Shown one piece after another: positions 56,256 to 64,000 of a stretch of 64,000 nt of DNA; position 1 is the first letter of the stretch; every line of letters starts with the position of its first letter. The stretch is from Arcobacter venerupis. Its GTDB lineage: Bacteria; Campylobacterota; Campylobacteria; Campylobacterales; Arcobacteraceae. Where the stretch lies: contig NZ_CP053840.1 in the NCBI RefSeq assembly GCF_013201665.1, forward strand, positions 930,001 to 994,000, read 5' to 3'. A program made the position numbers and the translations under genes. The notes below the pieces were generated by a model. It was not told the DNA's origin. It searched no databases and saw only the letters and a program-made list of their open reading frames with translations.

Positions 56256-57335
56256 ATGAAAATTTTCTCTTTTATTATGGTTTTTGTATTTTGTTTACAT
56301 GCTGAATCTATTTCGCCTTTACCCTCTTCAAACTCTCTTTCATCCTTTGAAAAAAGCTCAACAGCCTTTGATATACAAACACTCAAAACATTATGGAAAG
56401 CTCGTATTAATGCAATACTAGCTCAAGGTGTTATTCCTTTGATTGATGCTGAATCATCATTTAATCCAAGTAAATTTGACTTACAAGATTACGCCAAAAT
56501 AATGGATGATAAAGGTGTTGCAATGATTGCTTTTTCACCACAAATTGGAGAGAAAGCTTATTCTAAAGACTCAAAACTTTGGCATGATTCACCAAGTGTT
56601 TTGATGAATGCAGATGCATCAAGATATATTCCCGCAAGTACAGCTGGAATTTATCCTGCTTGGACAAATGAATCAACAGCCTTTGTAAACGAAACAATAA
56701 AACAAGTAACAAAACAAAATTATCCACTTTTAGGTGAGTTCGAATTTAAACATTACCTCTCACCTCGTCAATATAAAAACAATGAAACCAATAGAGATAC
56801 AAATATTACTATAGATTCCCAAGCAGGACATCTGCTTTTTGCTTTCTCTCAAAAATCTGGACTTCCATTTCAAATACATTATGAAATAGAAGATTCTTTA
56901 TTAAAACCTTTAGAAAACATGCTTGATACTTATCCAAAAGCCAAAGTTATTTGGTGTCATTTGGCTCAAATTCGTTACCATGAAAAAGCACAACAATATA
57001 CTCCTGCTTTAGTGAGAGATTTAATCCAACGCCACCCAAATCTCTATTTTGATTTAGCTTTTGGTGATAAAGATTCACTTTATAAACCAAGTAATGAATT
57101 CCACTCAACGATTTGGGATAGAAGTTCAGGAAAACTAAAAAAAGAGTGGGCACAATTAATAGAAGATTATCCCTATCATTTTTTAACAGCCTTTGATATT
57201 GGTGGCGACCGTCAAGATGAGTTAAATGAAAAAATAGAAGTATCTCGTGAAGTTCTGAAAAGTTTAACTCCACAAACACAAAAAATAGTTGCATATAAAG
57301 CATTTTGGAAGTTGGTTTTTAATGAAGATATTTAG
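56256..57335 (+). CDS. Exported amidohydrolase-like metal-dependent hydrolase
   Basis: A 359-residue protein with a signal peptide (KIFSFIMVFVFCLHA, cut near residue 16). The rest looks like an amidohydrolase-2 type TIM barrel: PLIDAESSFNP near residue 60 in place of the usual HxH strand, LPFQIHYEIED, KVIWCHLAQIRYH with a metal-binding His candidate, and a final AFDIGGDR Asp. The N-terminal HxH metal motif is not obvious, so the metal site may be altered. It stands alone with its own GGAG. Function unknown. Confidence 0.68.
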   Translation: MKIFSFIMVFVFCLHAESISPLPSSNSLSSFEKSSTAFDIQTLKTLWKARINAILAQGVIPLIDAESSFNPSKFDLQDYAKIMDDKGVAMIAFSPQIGEKAYSKDSKLWHDSPSVLMNADASRYIPASTAGIYPAWTNESTAFVNETIKQVTKQNYPLLGEFEFKHYLSPRQYKNNETNRDTNITIDSQAGHLLFAFSQKSGLPFQIHYEIEDSLLKPLENMLDTYPKAKVIWCHLAQIRYHEKAQQYTPALVRDLIQRHPNLYFDLAFGDKDSLYKPSNEFHSTIWDRSSGKLKKEWAQLIEDYPYHFLTAFDIGGDRQDELNEKIEVSREVLKSLTPQTQKIVAYKAFWKLVFNEDI

Positions 57336-57353
57336 TTTGTAGTTTATAAAATG

Positions 57354-57379
57354 ATAAAAGAGGAGCTTTCCTCTTTTAT
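57354..57379. terminator. Bidirectional rho-independent terminator
   Basis: An 11-bp stem (57354-57364 with 57369-57379) with a GCTT loop. A- and T-rich flanks on both sides allow use by the convergent amidohydrolase and lipoprotein genes. Confidence 0.75.
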
Positions 57380-57386
57380 TATAAAA

Positions 57387-57935
57387 CTATTTAATTTCTT
57401 TAATTTCAGATGATTCTAAAGTAGAATCATTTTGATAATAACCAAGTTGTTTTAAATCATTTAAAACATTTTGAGCATCAAATGTTAAAATATTTGCTTG
57501 TTGCTCTTTATAAAGCTTAATTATTAATTTGGTTCTTCTTGGTATTGTATGAAGATTACATTTTGAAGAGATCATTTCTTCAAACATTGAAAATTCACAT
57601 TTATCTAAAAACTCTTTTGTAGTATTCATCATTGAACCATTTAGATTTGAAACAGATTGTGGTTCTATAATTGCAAAATATTTCATTCCTTTTTGTAAAG
57701 TTAATTCTGAAGATACTTGTAAACCAGCTCTGATAGAATGATTTAAATTTACATGTCTAAATGCACTATAGTCTCCAAGAGCATCTATTATATACGTGTT
57801 TTTATCTTTGGCTTCACAATTATTTACTACTTTGCAACTTTTTTCATTTACTAACATGACATTACTTTTACCTGAACATCCAGATAAAATCAAAATTAAA
57901 GTTATTCCAAATATTATTTTAATAATATTTTCCAT
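57387..57935 (-). CDS. Lipoprotein of unknown function
   Basis: A 182-residue lipoprotein with lipobox LILSGC (Cys20), so it is anchored in an envelope membrane. Four cysteines (near 33, 39, 112, 125) could form disulfides. I do not recognise the domain. The C-terminal half (from about NLNGSMMNTTKEF) is echoed in the decayed sequence at 58527-58930, so it belongs to a small local family. A pair of 11-bp-spaced direct repeats lies at 57993-58011, upstream of its start. Confidence 0.7.
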   Translation of the reverse strand: MENIIKIIFGITLILILSGCSGKSNVMLVNEKSCKVVNNCEAKDKNTYIIDALGDYSAFRHVNLNHSIRAGLQVSSELTLQKGMKYFAIIEPQSVSNLNGSMMNTTKEFLDKCEFSMFEEMISSKCNLHTIPRRTKLIIKLYKEQQANILTFDAQNVLNDLKQLGYYQNDSTLESSEIKEIK

Positions 57936-57992
57936 TTTTGTTTCCCTTTTTGTTTATTTAATAATAAAATCATTGTATTTTACAAAAAAAGT

Positions 57993-58011
57993 TGACTCAT
58001 AAATGACTCAT
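57993..58011 (-). promoter_or_regulatory. Direct-repeat regulatory site upstream of the lipoprotein gene
   Basis: On the minus strand ATGAGTCA occurs at 58011-58004 and 58000-57993, period 11. The core GAGTCATT and the spacing resemble the site at 4475-4493 (GAGTCATT repeated with period 11). A TACAAT box lies 15 bases downstream. Confidence 0.4.
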
Positions 58012-58209
58012 TTTAGGAATTTATAAAAATAAATAACTATCTTTCAATTTATATTACTTAAAAGTAATATTTTATGTATAAAATATTTATAATTATTTTA
58101 ATCTATTTTAGTGTAATTTCTTTTCTTTATTTTTAATATTTTTGTTGGGAATGAAACTAAGAAGTCTAAATATTATAAAAAGTAAACAGTTGTTATTCAT
58201 ATGAATTTA

Positions 58210-58524
58210 TTAATTCATATTTTTAATAGCTTTATCTTCATCAGAAGTTTCCACTGATTCAATTTTTTCCTTTTCTTTTTCTTCAATTACTTTCGTTTCT
58301 GAATTTTCTTCACTTTTTGGTTTTATTGCATTAACAGCTGCAGCTGGAGCAAGAATTGCTCCTTGTACTGCTAATGTTCCAATCATTCCAACACCTAAAA
58401 CTAAATAAACAGGTGTATTTACTGTATGCTTCAAGGCTTTTGTGGTAGTTGAATCCTCTTGTTTTACAGCACAACCACTAAAAAAAGTGATTGCTGTTAT
58501 GATTGAAATTGATTTTTTTAGCAT
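58210..58524 (-). CDS. Small lipoprotein
   Basis: A 104-residue lipoprotein with lipobox FFSGC (Cys17), a hydrophobic segment (about 37-65, VYLVLGVGMIGTLAVQGAIL) and an acidic, Lys/Glu-rich tail. I start at ATG 58524 because GGAAA lies upstream and the signal peptide then begins at residue 1; a TTG at 58536 is the alternative. No family recognised. It overlaps the end of the decayed lipoprotein fragment upstream. Confidence 0.7.
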   Translation of the reverse strand: MLKKSISIITAITFFSGCAVKQEDSTTTKALKHTVNTPVYLVLGVGMIGTLAVQGAILAPAAAVNAIKPKSEENSETKVIEEKEKEKIESVETSDEDKAIKNMN

Positions 58525-58526
58525 TT

Positions 58527-58736
58527 TTATTTCCAAACAATACTAAAATTAAAAGGTATCATGCTATATCTTCCATCAACTAATGTATAACCTTTTTGGA
58601 TTAACTCTTCTTTTATTTTAAGTTCAAGTACTTTAATTTCATAATCTTTTAAACCTTCAGTTGCATTCATAATTGAACCAAATTAATTAAGAGTTAAAAC
58701 TGATGATAGACCTAATATAAATACTTCTTTTCTCAT
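58527..58736 (-). pseudogene. Decayed lipoprotein paralogue, fragment 1
   Basis: The minus-strand frame starts at ATG 58736 with KEVFILGLSSVLTLN, meets a TAA stop, then continues in frame as FGSIMNATEGLKDYEIK and ends with MIPFNFSIVWK. GSIMNATE aligns with GSMMNTTK of the intact lipoprotein at 57387-57935. A leader-like hydrophobic start, an in-frame stop and partial homology indicate a broken gene. Confidence 0.6.
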
Positions 58737-58750
58737 TGTAATGGTCCTAG

Positions 58751-58930
58751 TTATTTATTTTCAGTTAAATTTTTTTGGAGTTCATCTTTCTTCTTTAAAG
58801 AATCTAACACTTCATTTGCATCAAATACAGCTACATTTGATGGTTTTTCTGTGTATATTTTTATTAAAAGTTTTGCAGTTGCATTATTATCATTTAAATG
58901 ACCTACTATATTAATAATTTGAAAATTGGC
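58751..58930 (-). pseudogene. Decayed lipoprotein paralogue, fragment 2
   Basis: The minus-strand frame reads AKLLIKIYTEKPSNVAVFDA and ends ELQKNLTENK, clearly parallel to TKLIIKLYKEQQANILTFDA in the C-terminus of the lipoprotein at 57387-57935. No start codon or lipobox is found upstream. The remaining 235 bases up to ychF hold no gene I can see. Confidence 0.65.
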
Positions 58931-59165
58931 TTTTTTTTATTGATTTATTTTAAGAATTGTTTGTCCACTTTATTATAAAATACTCTTTTTAATCAACTAT
59001 ACTCTTTTCCCAAATTTTAGAATTTCAAGAGAATTTCATTTTATTTACTTGAAATAAGTCTAATAATAAATATTTTATCTACTTCTTTGGCATTTTCGTT
59101 TATAATCTATTTTAAAATTACGATGTGATAATTATGAATATATCATTTAAGATAAAAGGATTATA

Positions 59166-60269
59166 ATGGGATTAGGTGTAGGAATAGTAGGACTTCCAAA
59201 TGTGGGTAAATCAACAACATTCAATGCTTTAACAAAAGCGCAAAATGCAGAGGCACAAAATTATCCATTTTGTACAATTGAGCCAAATAAAGCAATAGTT
59301 CCAGTTCCTGATAAAAGATTAACTGCCTTAGCAAAAATTGTTATCCCTGACAAAATCCAACATTCAACTATTGATTTTGTTGATATTGCAGGTCTTGTAA
59401 GAGGTGCTTCAAAGGGTGAGGGTTTAGGAAATCAATTTTTATCAAACATTAGAGAAGTTGAAGTTATTTTACATATGGTTAGATGTTTTGAAGATGGAAA
59501 TATTATCCATGTTGAGGGTGATGTAAATCCTTTAAGAGATATTGAAATCATTGAAACAGAGTTAATCTATGCTGATATTTCTCAATTAGAGAAAAAAATT
59601 GATAGATTAAAAAAACAATCAAAATCTTCAAAAGAAGCAGCGGCATCTTTAGTTGTAGCAGAAGATTTATTTAAACACTTAGAAGAGTTACAACCTGTAA
59701 AAACTTATGAAAATCAAGACAATGAAGTATTTGTTGCACTTGACAAAGAGATGAGATTTTTATCAAATAAAGATGTAATTTATGGAGCAAATGTTGATGA
59801 AGATTCTCTAGCAGATGGTGGAAATAAATTTGTTGATATTTTAAAAGAACACGCAGCAAGTGTTGGTGCTGATGTTATTGTTCTTTGTGCAAAAATAGAA
59901 GAAGAACTTGTAGGTCTTGAAGATGAAGAAGCAACGGAGTTTTTAGCAGATTTAGGTGTTAGTGAATCAGGACTAGAGCAAATCATTCATAAAGCTTTTG
60001 ATAAATTAGGATTACAATCTTATTTTACAGCTGGGAAAGTTGAAGTGAGAGCTTGGACTATTAGAAAAAATACAAAAGCACCACAAGCAGCGGCAGTTAT
60101 TCATAATGATTTTGAAAAGGGATTCATTAAAGCTGAGGTTATAGCTTATGAAGATTTCATAAATTTAGGTGGTGAAGCTAAATGTAAAGAAGCTGGTAAA
60201 TTAAGACTTGAAGGTAAAGAGTATGTTGTTCAAGATGGTGATATTATGCACTTCAGGTTCAATGTATAG
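59166..60269 (+). CDS. ychF: Redox-regulated ATPase/GTPase YchF (OLA1 family)
   Basis: A 367-residue ribosome-associated P-loop ATPase. GLPNVGKST at residues 9-17 is the P-loop, DIAGLVRGASKGEGLGNQFL contains G3, and the usual NKxD is replaced by NVDE, which marks the ATP-preferring YchF branch. The C-terminal TGS domain has EVRAWTIRKNTKAPQAA. AAAGGAT lies upstream. Length and motifs are normal. Confidence 0.96.
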   Translation: MGLGVGIVGLPNVGKSTTFNALTKAQNAEAQNYPFCTIEPNKAIVPVPDKRLTALAKIVIPDKIQHSTIDFVDIAGLVRGASKGEGLGNQFLSNIREVEVILHMVRCFEDGNIIHVEGDVNPLRDIEIIETELIYADISQLEKKIDRLKKQSKSSKEAAASLVVAEDLFKHLEELQPVKTYENQDNEVFVALDKEMRFLSNKDVIYGANVDEDSLADGGNKFVDILKEHAASVGADVIVLCAKIEEELVGLEDEEATEFLADLGVSESGLEQIIHKAFDKLGLQSYFTAGKVEVRAWTIRKNTKAPQAAAVIHNDFEKGFIKAEVIAYEDFINLGGEAKCKEAGKLRLEGKEYVVQDGDIMHFRFNV

Positions 60270-60332
60270 TAATTTATTTACTATTGATATAAGTTCGGTT
60301 ACAATATAAATAATAAAATTTAGGAGTTTACG

Positions 60333-61157
60333 TTGCCATCTAATAATATTTTAGAGAAGATAGAATCACTTCCACCACTGCCAAAAACGATAATTGAAAT
60401 AGAAGAGTTTAGAAAAAAATTAAATAAAGAACCAATAGATTTATTAAAAATAATCGAAAAAGATGCTTTAATAATTTCTACTTTATTAAAAATTTCTAAT
60501 TCTGCAATGTTTGGATTTCGTTCAAAAGTTGAAACTCCTAGTCGTGCTATAAATCTCTTAGGAATAAATTTTACAATTTCTATTGCAATTGGTGGAACAG
60601 TACAAAATTTATTGATGACAAATTTAGAGCCATATGGAATAAATAGTGATGATTTTATGAGAGCTTCAAATATCTCTTCAACATTAGCTAGTTTATGGTT
60701 ATCAAAAATTGATGTTGAATTAAAAGAAGAGATACTTCTTCCTGCTCTTTTACAAGAAACTGGTAAATTTATTTTGGCTGAACTGATTTTAAATGAAAAA
60801 AAATCTGAAGATTTCAAAAGTAAAATTGCATCAGGTAAAAGTGTAGAAGAGGTTGAAATGGAGTTATTGGGTGTAACAACTTCTCAAATAACAGCTCAAA
60901 TTTTTAGACATTGGAAACTAAGTGATAACTTGATTAATATGATTGAACATGTTGATGATATATCAAATGCAAACGCTGATTTTAAAAGAAAATCTCAAAT
61001 TCTAGATGTAATTAAAACTGCTTGTAATATAAAAGAGCCATTAAGTGATGCAAATATTGAAAAAGCAACTTTAAAAGCTGTAGCTTATGGTTTTGATAAA
61101 AAAGTATTTGAAAAAGCTATCGAAGTCTTACAAGATAGATTATTAGACGAACTTTAA
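60333..61157 (+). CDS. HDOD-domain signalling protein
   Basis: A 274-residue protein made almost wholly of an HDOD domain: LPPLPKTIIEIEEF at the start, ALIISTLLKISNSAMFGFRS, then TPSRAINLLGI. HDOD proteins lack HD-phosphohydrolase metal ligands and act as output or scaffold domains in chemotaxis, c-di-GMP and stress signalling. The TTG start has GGAG 8 bases upstream. It ends 4 bases from the convergent recO gene. Partner unknown. Confidence 0.85.
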   Translation: MPSNNILEKIESLPPLPKTIIEIEEFRKKLNKEPIDLLKIIEKDALIISTLLKISNSAMFGFRSKVETPSRAINLLGINFTISIAIGGTVQNLLMTNLEPYGINSDDFMRASNISSTLASLWLSKIDVELKEEILLPALLQETGKFILAELILNEKKSEDFKSKIASGKSVEEVEMELLGVTTSQITAQIFRHWKLSDNLINMIEHVDDISNANADFKRKSQILDVIKTACNIKEPLSDANIEKATLKAVAYGFDKKVFEKAIEVLQDRLLDEL

Positions 61158-61161
61158 TTCT

Positions 61162-61776
61162 TTATAAACCTTGAAGTAGAATATCCCAAAGGTATTCTAC
61201 TTCTTCATCATTAAAATTAATAACTTTCTTTTTTTCAAATAAATCTCTCATTTTATTTATTTCAAAAGCTTTTGAGTGAGTACATGTTGCATGAACTGGT
61301 AAAAATCCCCTTACAAGTGACACATCTTCATTTATAATATTTTCACAAATCAAACATTCTAAATCACTATGAAGTCGTCCTTCATACTCCAATAAAGAAA
61401 TATAAGATTCGCAGATTGCCCTAAGAGCATTTTGTTTTATCATAACATGTACAAGATTTTCTAAACAATAAAAATAAAAGGCATCAATTCCTTCTATATC
61501 TTTTAGATGAGGGTAAAAAAGTTTTATATATCTTTGCCAGCAGTACATTTTTTCATTATCAAGAATCCAAGGAAATCCTAGTTGAATTACATCTTTCAAT
61601 CTAGGAATTGTAGACCTTGTATTCTCAAGTTCAAAATCAATTTTATAACCTAAGTTTATATTAGAGTGTCTTGCTCCATAAAATCTGTAAGTTGTCATAA
61701 CCTCATGTTCTGTTAAAATTGATACGATTAAATCATCATCTTTTACAGGTTTAATATCAATAATATAACCTTGCAT
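61162..61776 (-). CDS. recO: DNA repair protein RecO (short Campylobacterota form)
   Basis: A 204-residue protein matching the divergent RecO of this phylum. RecO loads RecA with RecR on SSB-coated DNA. The N-terminal OB part is GYIIDIKPVKDDDLIVSIL, and the C-terminal part holds CLICENI and HATCTHSKAF with cysteines that recall the zinc site of other RecO proteins. It is about 30-40 residues shorter than E. coli RecO, which is usual here. The acidic gene at 61785 lies 8 bases upstream. Confidence 0.85.
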   Translation of the reverse strand: MQGYIIDIKPVKDDDLIVSILTEHEVMTTYRFYGARHSNINLGYKIDFELENTRSTIPRLKDVIQLGFPWILDNEKMYCWQRYIKLFYPHLKDIEGIDAFYFYCLENLVHVMIKQNALRAICESYISLLEYEGRLHSDLECLICENIINEDVSLVRGFLPVHATCTHSKAFEINKMRDLFEKKKVINFNDEEVEYLWDILLQGL

Positions 61777-61784
61777 AAAAAGAA

Positions 61785-62057
61785 TTAATCCTTGTCTTCT
61801 TCGTTATCTTCTTTTAACATTTCATTAATTTCTTCAATAATCTCTTTGCACTCTTCATCGTCAATTTCACCATTTTCTAAATCAACTAACATATCTTCAA
61901 AATCTTTTTTCATCTCTTGCATTTCAGTTAATTCTTCTTTTGTACTATCATCATCTTTTTTTGCAGCGATAATTTCAAATAACTCATCAATATAATCTTC
62001 AATTTCAATAAGTACTTCATTTTTTATTAAATCTTCTAACTCTTTTTGGATACTCAT
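61785..62057 (-). CDS. Small acidic protein of unknown function
   Basis: A 90-residue protein with very high Glu and Asp content, mostly helical, without signal peptide or membrane segment. It ends in an acidic tail (DNEEDKD). It lies 8 bases before recO on the same strand, so the two are likely co-transcribed. Such acidic proteins can bind basic partners such as nucleic-acid-binding proteins, but nothing here shows which. AAAAAAGGTG lies upstream. Confidence 0.7.
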   Translation of the reverse strand: MSIQKELEDLIKNEVLIEIEDYIDELFEIIAAKKDDDSTKEELTEMQEMKKDFEDMLVDLENGEIDDEECKEIIEEINEMLKEDNEEDKD

Positions 62058-62173
62058 TTTTACACCTTTTTTTAAATTTACGGATTATAACAAAAAAGAA
62101 CTACTCTTTTGCTTCAATATTATCATATGATTTTTGTGCTAGAATATCTTAAATAATTATGTAAGGAAAGTAA

Positions 62174-62491
62174 ATGGCAGAATTTAATAATGTTTCTATT
62201 GCTAAAGCAGCAAACATTCTTTTTGAGGGAAATATTACTAGTAGAACAATTGTATTAGAAGATGGTTCTAGAAAAACATTAGGAATTATGTTACCAGGAG
62301 AGTATGAATTAAATACGGTTCATAAAGAAGTTATGGATATTCAAAGAGGTGTTTTAGAAGTTATGTTACCAGCACAAGATTGGGTAAAATACGAAGGACC
62401 AGCGTCTTTTGAAATTCAAGCTAATTCAAAATTCAAATTAAGAGTACATAGTTTAGTTGACTATTGTTGTTCTTTTATAAAAAATCACTAA
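62174..62491 (+). CDS. ppnP: Pyrimidine/purine nucleoside phosphorylase PpnP
   Basis: A single-domain cupin (105 aa) of the YaiE/PpnP family, which splits several nucleosides with phosphate. The motifs KTLGIMLPGEYELNT, GVLEVMLPAQDWVKY and a final VDYCCSF match the family. It is about 10 residues longer than the E. coli protein at the N-terminus. AAGGAAAG lies upstream of the ATG. Confidence 0.88.
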   Translation: MAEFNNVSIAKAANILFEGNITSRTIVLEDGSRKTLGIMLPGEYELNTVHKEVMDIQRGVLEVMLPAQDWVKYEGPASFEIQANSKFKLRVHSLVDYCCSFIKNH

Positions 62492-62512
62492 TTTCCACTT
62501 TGTCATTTATTC

Positions 62513-62535
62513 ACAATGCGATAAAATCGCATTGT
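62513..62535. terminator. Short hairpin between ppnP and the convergent nosL-like gene
   Basis: A perfect 10-bp stem (62513-62522 with 62526-62535) and a 3-base loop. Neither strand has a clear T run after it, so termination strength is doubtful. Confidence 0.45.
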
Positions 62536-62543
62536 AATAAGAC

Positions 62544-63641
62544 TTATTTTAACATCTCTTCTTTAATTTCATCAAAACTTACAAGACTTTTACCAAAGTG
62601 ATCCGTCATAAATTTTTGTGCTTCATCTTTATTTTTAAAGGGAATTAACTCTTCACCCATTGGTCCATAAATATTTGAACCAATTACATAATAAGCTTTT
62701 TTTGCATCTATTAATTCAAGAGTATAATAATCAGTTGCATTGATTTGAGATATATCATCTTTTGTATGTGTGTGTTCATATTTTGATGGATTGAAATAAA
62801 ATTTCATCATATCTTTTACTCCATCAAAATAGTGATTATGTCCATCTTTTAATTGAATTTGAGCTACCCATTTTGGAAATTTTGAAACAAACATTCCACA
62901 TACTGGACACTTTGCATCTTCTGGTACTTTTATCATTTTTGATTTGTCAACGGCTAACATCGGGTCATATAAATAAATTGACACAGATTGTAACATTTGA
63001 GAATCTAAATTTTTACAAACATTATTGTCAATTAAATATTGTTTTGCTTCACCTATAGAATTAAACTCTTTTAATTCTATTTGGTTACATAAAGATTCAA
63101 ATATTTTTTTTCCTTTTTTTGCTATTGGAATTCTTTTTTCTTCTAAGCTTTTATTATCTTTATTTAAACCCTCTTTTGCAATTTTTAAACTTTCTTCAAA
63201 AGAGTGAATCTCACCACCAAAGTCTTTTTGAAATTTAATCGCAGCTTCTTTTGTAGAAAATGCATATTTACTAACAGGACTCATGGTTCCTGGTTTTGAA
63301 CTTCCAACTACATAAAAAGCTTTTGTTGCATCAATTAATTTTAATGAATTAGTATCCACAACTTGAATATTTTTTATTTTGTCATGGTAATCTTCGTGAA
63401 TTTCTGCTTGACAATGAAGAGAACAATATTGTTCTTTATGTCCATTTTTAAATTCTGTAACATGATTTGTTTTATAGAATTTTGTTAAAGGCATACCACA
63501 AACATCACAAAACTCTTTTGAAGAATTAGTCTTAACTAAAGTTGCATCTTTTGCTTCTACTGTTTGATACATTTCACCTGCATTTAAATTTGTAAACATT
63601 AATGCAAATAAAAACATAAGTAAACTTAGATTTTTTTTCAT
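62544..63641 (-). CDS. Tandem NosL-domain protein with a cytochrome-like middle
   Basis: A 365-residue exported protein (signal LSLLMFLFALMFTNLNA, cut near 21). It has two NosL-type copper-binding units: CDVCGM (Cys45, Cys48, Met50) and CPVCGM (Cys245, Cys248, Met250), each followed by a DAKKAYYV-like strand. The middle (about 175-225, GKKIFESLCNQIEL) resembles a c-type cytochrome start but lacks the CxxCH haem motif. NosL supplies copper to nitrous oxide reductase or to copper enzymes of the envelope. Here it is divergent from a probable ccoN, so copper supply to cbb3 oxidase is possible. Confidence 0.85.
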   Translation of the reverse strand: MKKNLSLLMFLFALMFTNLNAGEMYQTVEAKDATLVKTNSSKEFCDVCGMPLTKFYKTNHVTEFKNGHKEQYCSLHCQAEIHEDYHDKIKNIQVVDTNSLKLIDATKAFYVVGSSKPGTMSPVSKYAFSTKEAAIKFQKDFGGEIHSFEESLKIAKEGLNKDNKSLEEKRIPIAKKGKKIFESLCNQIELKEFNSIGEAKQYLIDNNVCKNLDSQMLQSVSIYLYDPMLAVDKSKMIKVPEDAKCPVCGMFVSKFPKWVAQIQLKDGHNHYFDGVKDMMKFYFNPSKYEHTHTKDDISQINATDYYTLELIDAKKAYYVIGSNIYGPMGEELIPFKNKDEAQKFMTDHFGKSLVSFDEIKEEMLK

Positions 63642-63954
63642 AATTTCCCCTTCTACTAAATATGGAAGATTATATTTAAATGAAGTTAATTTTTTGTTAA
63701 ATATTCTATTTTTACAAAATTAAGAATTTGTATTTAATGCCACTAAAGTGACACTATTTATAAATAGAATGAAAATATTTTAAATTACAAGGAGAAAAGA
63801 TATATAAAAATATTTAAGGTTGAGTTAAATTAAAATGTAATAGTTAATTATTCAGCATTTTAATTTTTCTATCTTCTGCGTTTAGGTAATAAAAATTAAT
63901 TAAACAGAATGTTTATAAAGAAATTTTTATTAATAGATTATTTAAAGGTTATAT
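63642..63954. other. Intergenic region between the NosL-like gene and probable ccoN
   Basis: About 313 bases with no gene. It is very AT-rich. An AAGGAG at 63791 is not followed by a usable start codon. CACT and AGTG at 63741-63750 form a small inverted repeat that could be a regulator site. The region should carry two divergent promoters. I see no terminator. Confidence 0.5.
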
Positions 63955-64000
63955 ATGAAAAACAATATACAAATTGAGTACGATTACTCAGTTGCAAAAG
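63955..64000 (+). CDS. ccoN: Probable start of cbb3 cytochrome oxidase subunit I (cut by window end)
   Basis: An ATG at 63955 opens a frame of 15 codons up to the window edge: KNNIQIEYDYSVAK. The YDYSVAK segment near the N-terminus is typical of Campylobacterota CcoN as I recall it. AAAGG lies upstream. The call depends on a short stretch, so it is likely but not proven. Confidence 0.68.
   Translation, partial: MKNNIQIEYDYSVAK

Noticed and set aside
60264-60282. ATAGTAA/TTACTAT hairpin after ychF as a terminator
   Set aside because: Only 7 A/T pairs and no T run; too weak to call.
63741-63750. CACT-AA-AGTG inverted repeat as an FNR or CRP site
   Set aside because: The bases do not match the TTGA-N6-TCAA pattern and the repeat is too short to be meaningful alone.

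Overview
The window looks like a chromosomal stretch from an AT-rich member of the Campylobacterota, most likely the Arcobacter group. The reasons are the very low G+C, a histidine kinase with the HQWRQPL H-box typical of this phylum, a secreted LigE-type DNA ligase, a divergent short RecO, a tandem NosL protein and what looks like the first codons of ccoN. The genus assignment is an inference from gene content and protein style; no rRNA marker is present. I found no rRNA or tRNA genes, CRISPR array or insertion sequence.

Layout. 1-4365: a cut histidine kinase on the minus strand, then ispG and dnaB overlapping by one base. 4534-37703: a 33-kb plus-strand surface polysaccharide (O-antigen) locus of the Wzx/Wzy type. 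It has a chain-length regulator (Wzz), galE, nucleotide-sugar pathways for UDP-GalNAcA (wbpP/tviB), a dTDP-3-amino-3,6-dideoxyhexose (rmlA, rmlB, fdtA-like, fdtB-like), UDP-ManNAcA (wecB/wecC) and probably UDP-QuiNAc (wbpM/wbpV). It also has an amidotransferase trio (wbpG-like plus hisH/hisF paralogues), two methyltransferases, five glycosyltransferases, flippase, polymerase, an AT3 acyltransferase, a bi-domain oxidoreductase with a heparinase-II/III-like protein, and a WbpL-type initiating transferase. Many genes overlap by 4-17 bases, so most of the locus is probably one transcription unit.

37762-44433 is housekeeping: a pseudopilin, ligE, apt, trpB, a DedA protein, pepA and a PAS-GGDEF diguanylate cyclase. 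44503-55553 is an accessory stress and efflux region. It carries a YqhD-like alcohol dehydrogenase, an aldo/keto reductase, a truncated SDR, a methyltransferase, a YqhC-like AraC regulator, a NemR-like TetR regulator, a broken fabF copy, an SDR, an RND pump and a broken MFS transporter. Two regulatory systems can be read from the DNA: a bipartite motif (TAGRATYAGGCAAT, 10 bases, then an ATTCTAT-like half) placed 18-19 bases upstream of a TATAAT box at four promoters, and three copies of a TTGACTTCAAGGTCAA-type palindrome between the divergent tetR and efflux genes.

55692-64000: a coiled-coil protein with a tiny entericidin-like lipoprotein, an exported amidohydrolase, lipoproteins with decayed paralogues, ychF, an HDOD protein, recO, a small acidic protein, ppnP, a tandem NosL protein and the probable start of ccoN.

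The strongest unusual signals are the four-copy AraC operator set, two of whose target genes are now broken; the HisF paralogue that has lost one catalytic aspartate; and two poorly understood enzyme pairs inside the O-antigen locus (alpha-barrel protein with nitroreductase, and bi-domain oxidoreductase with heparinase-like protein).
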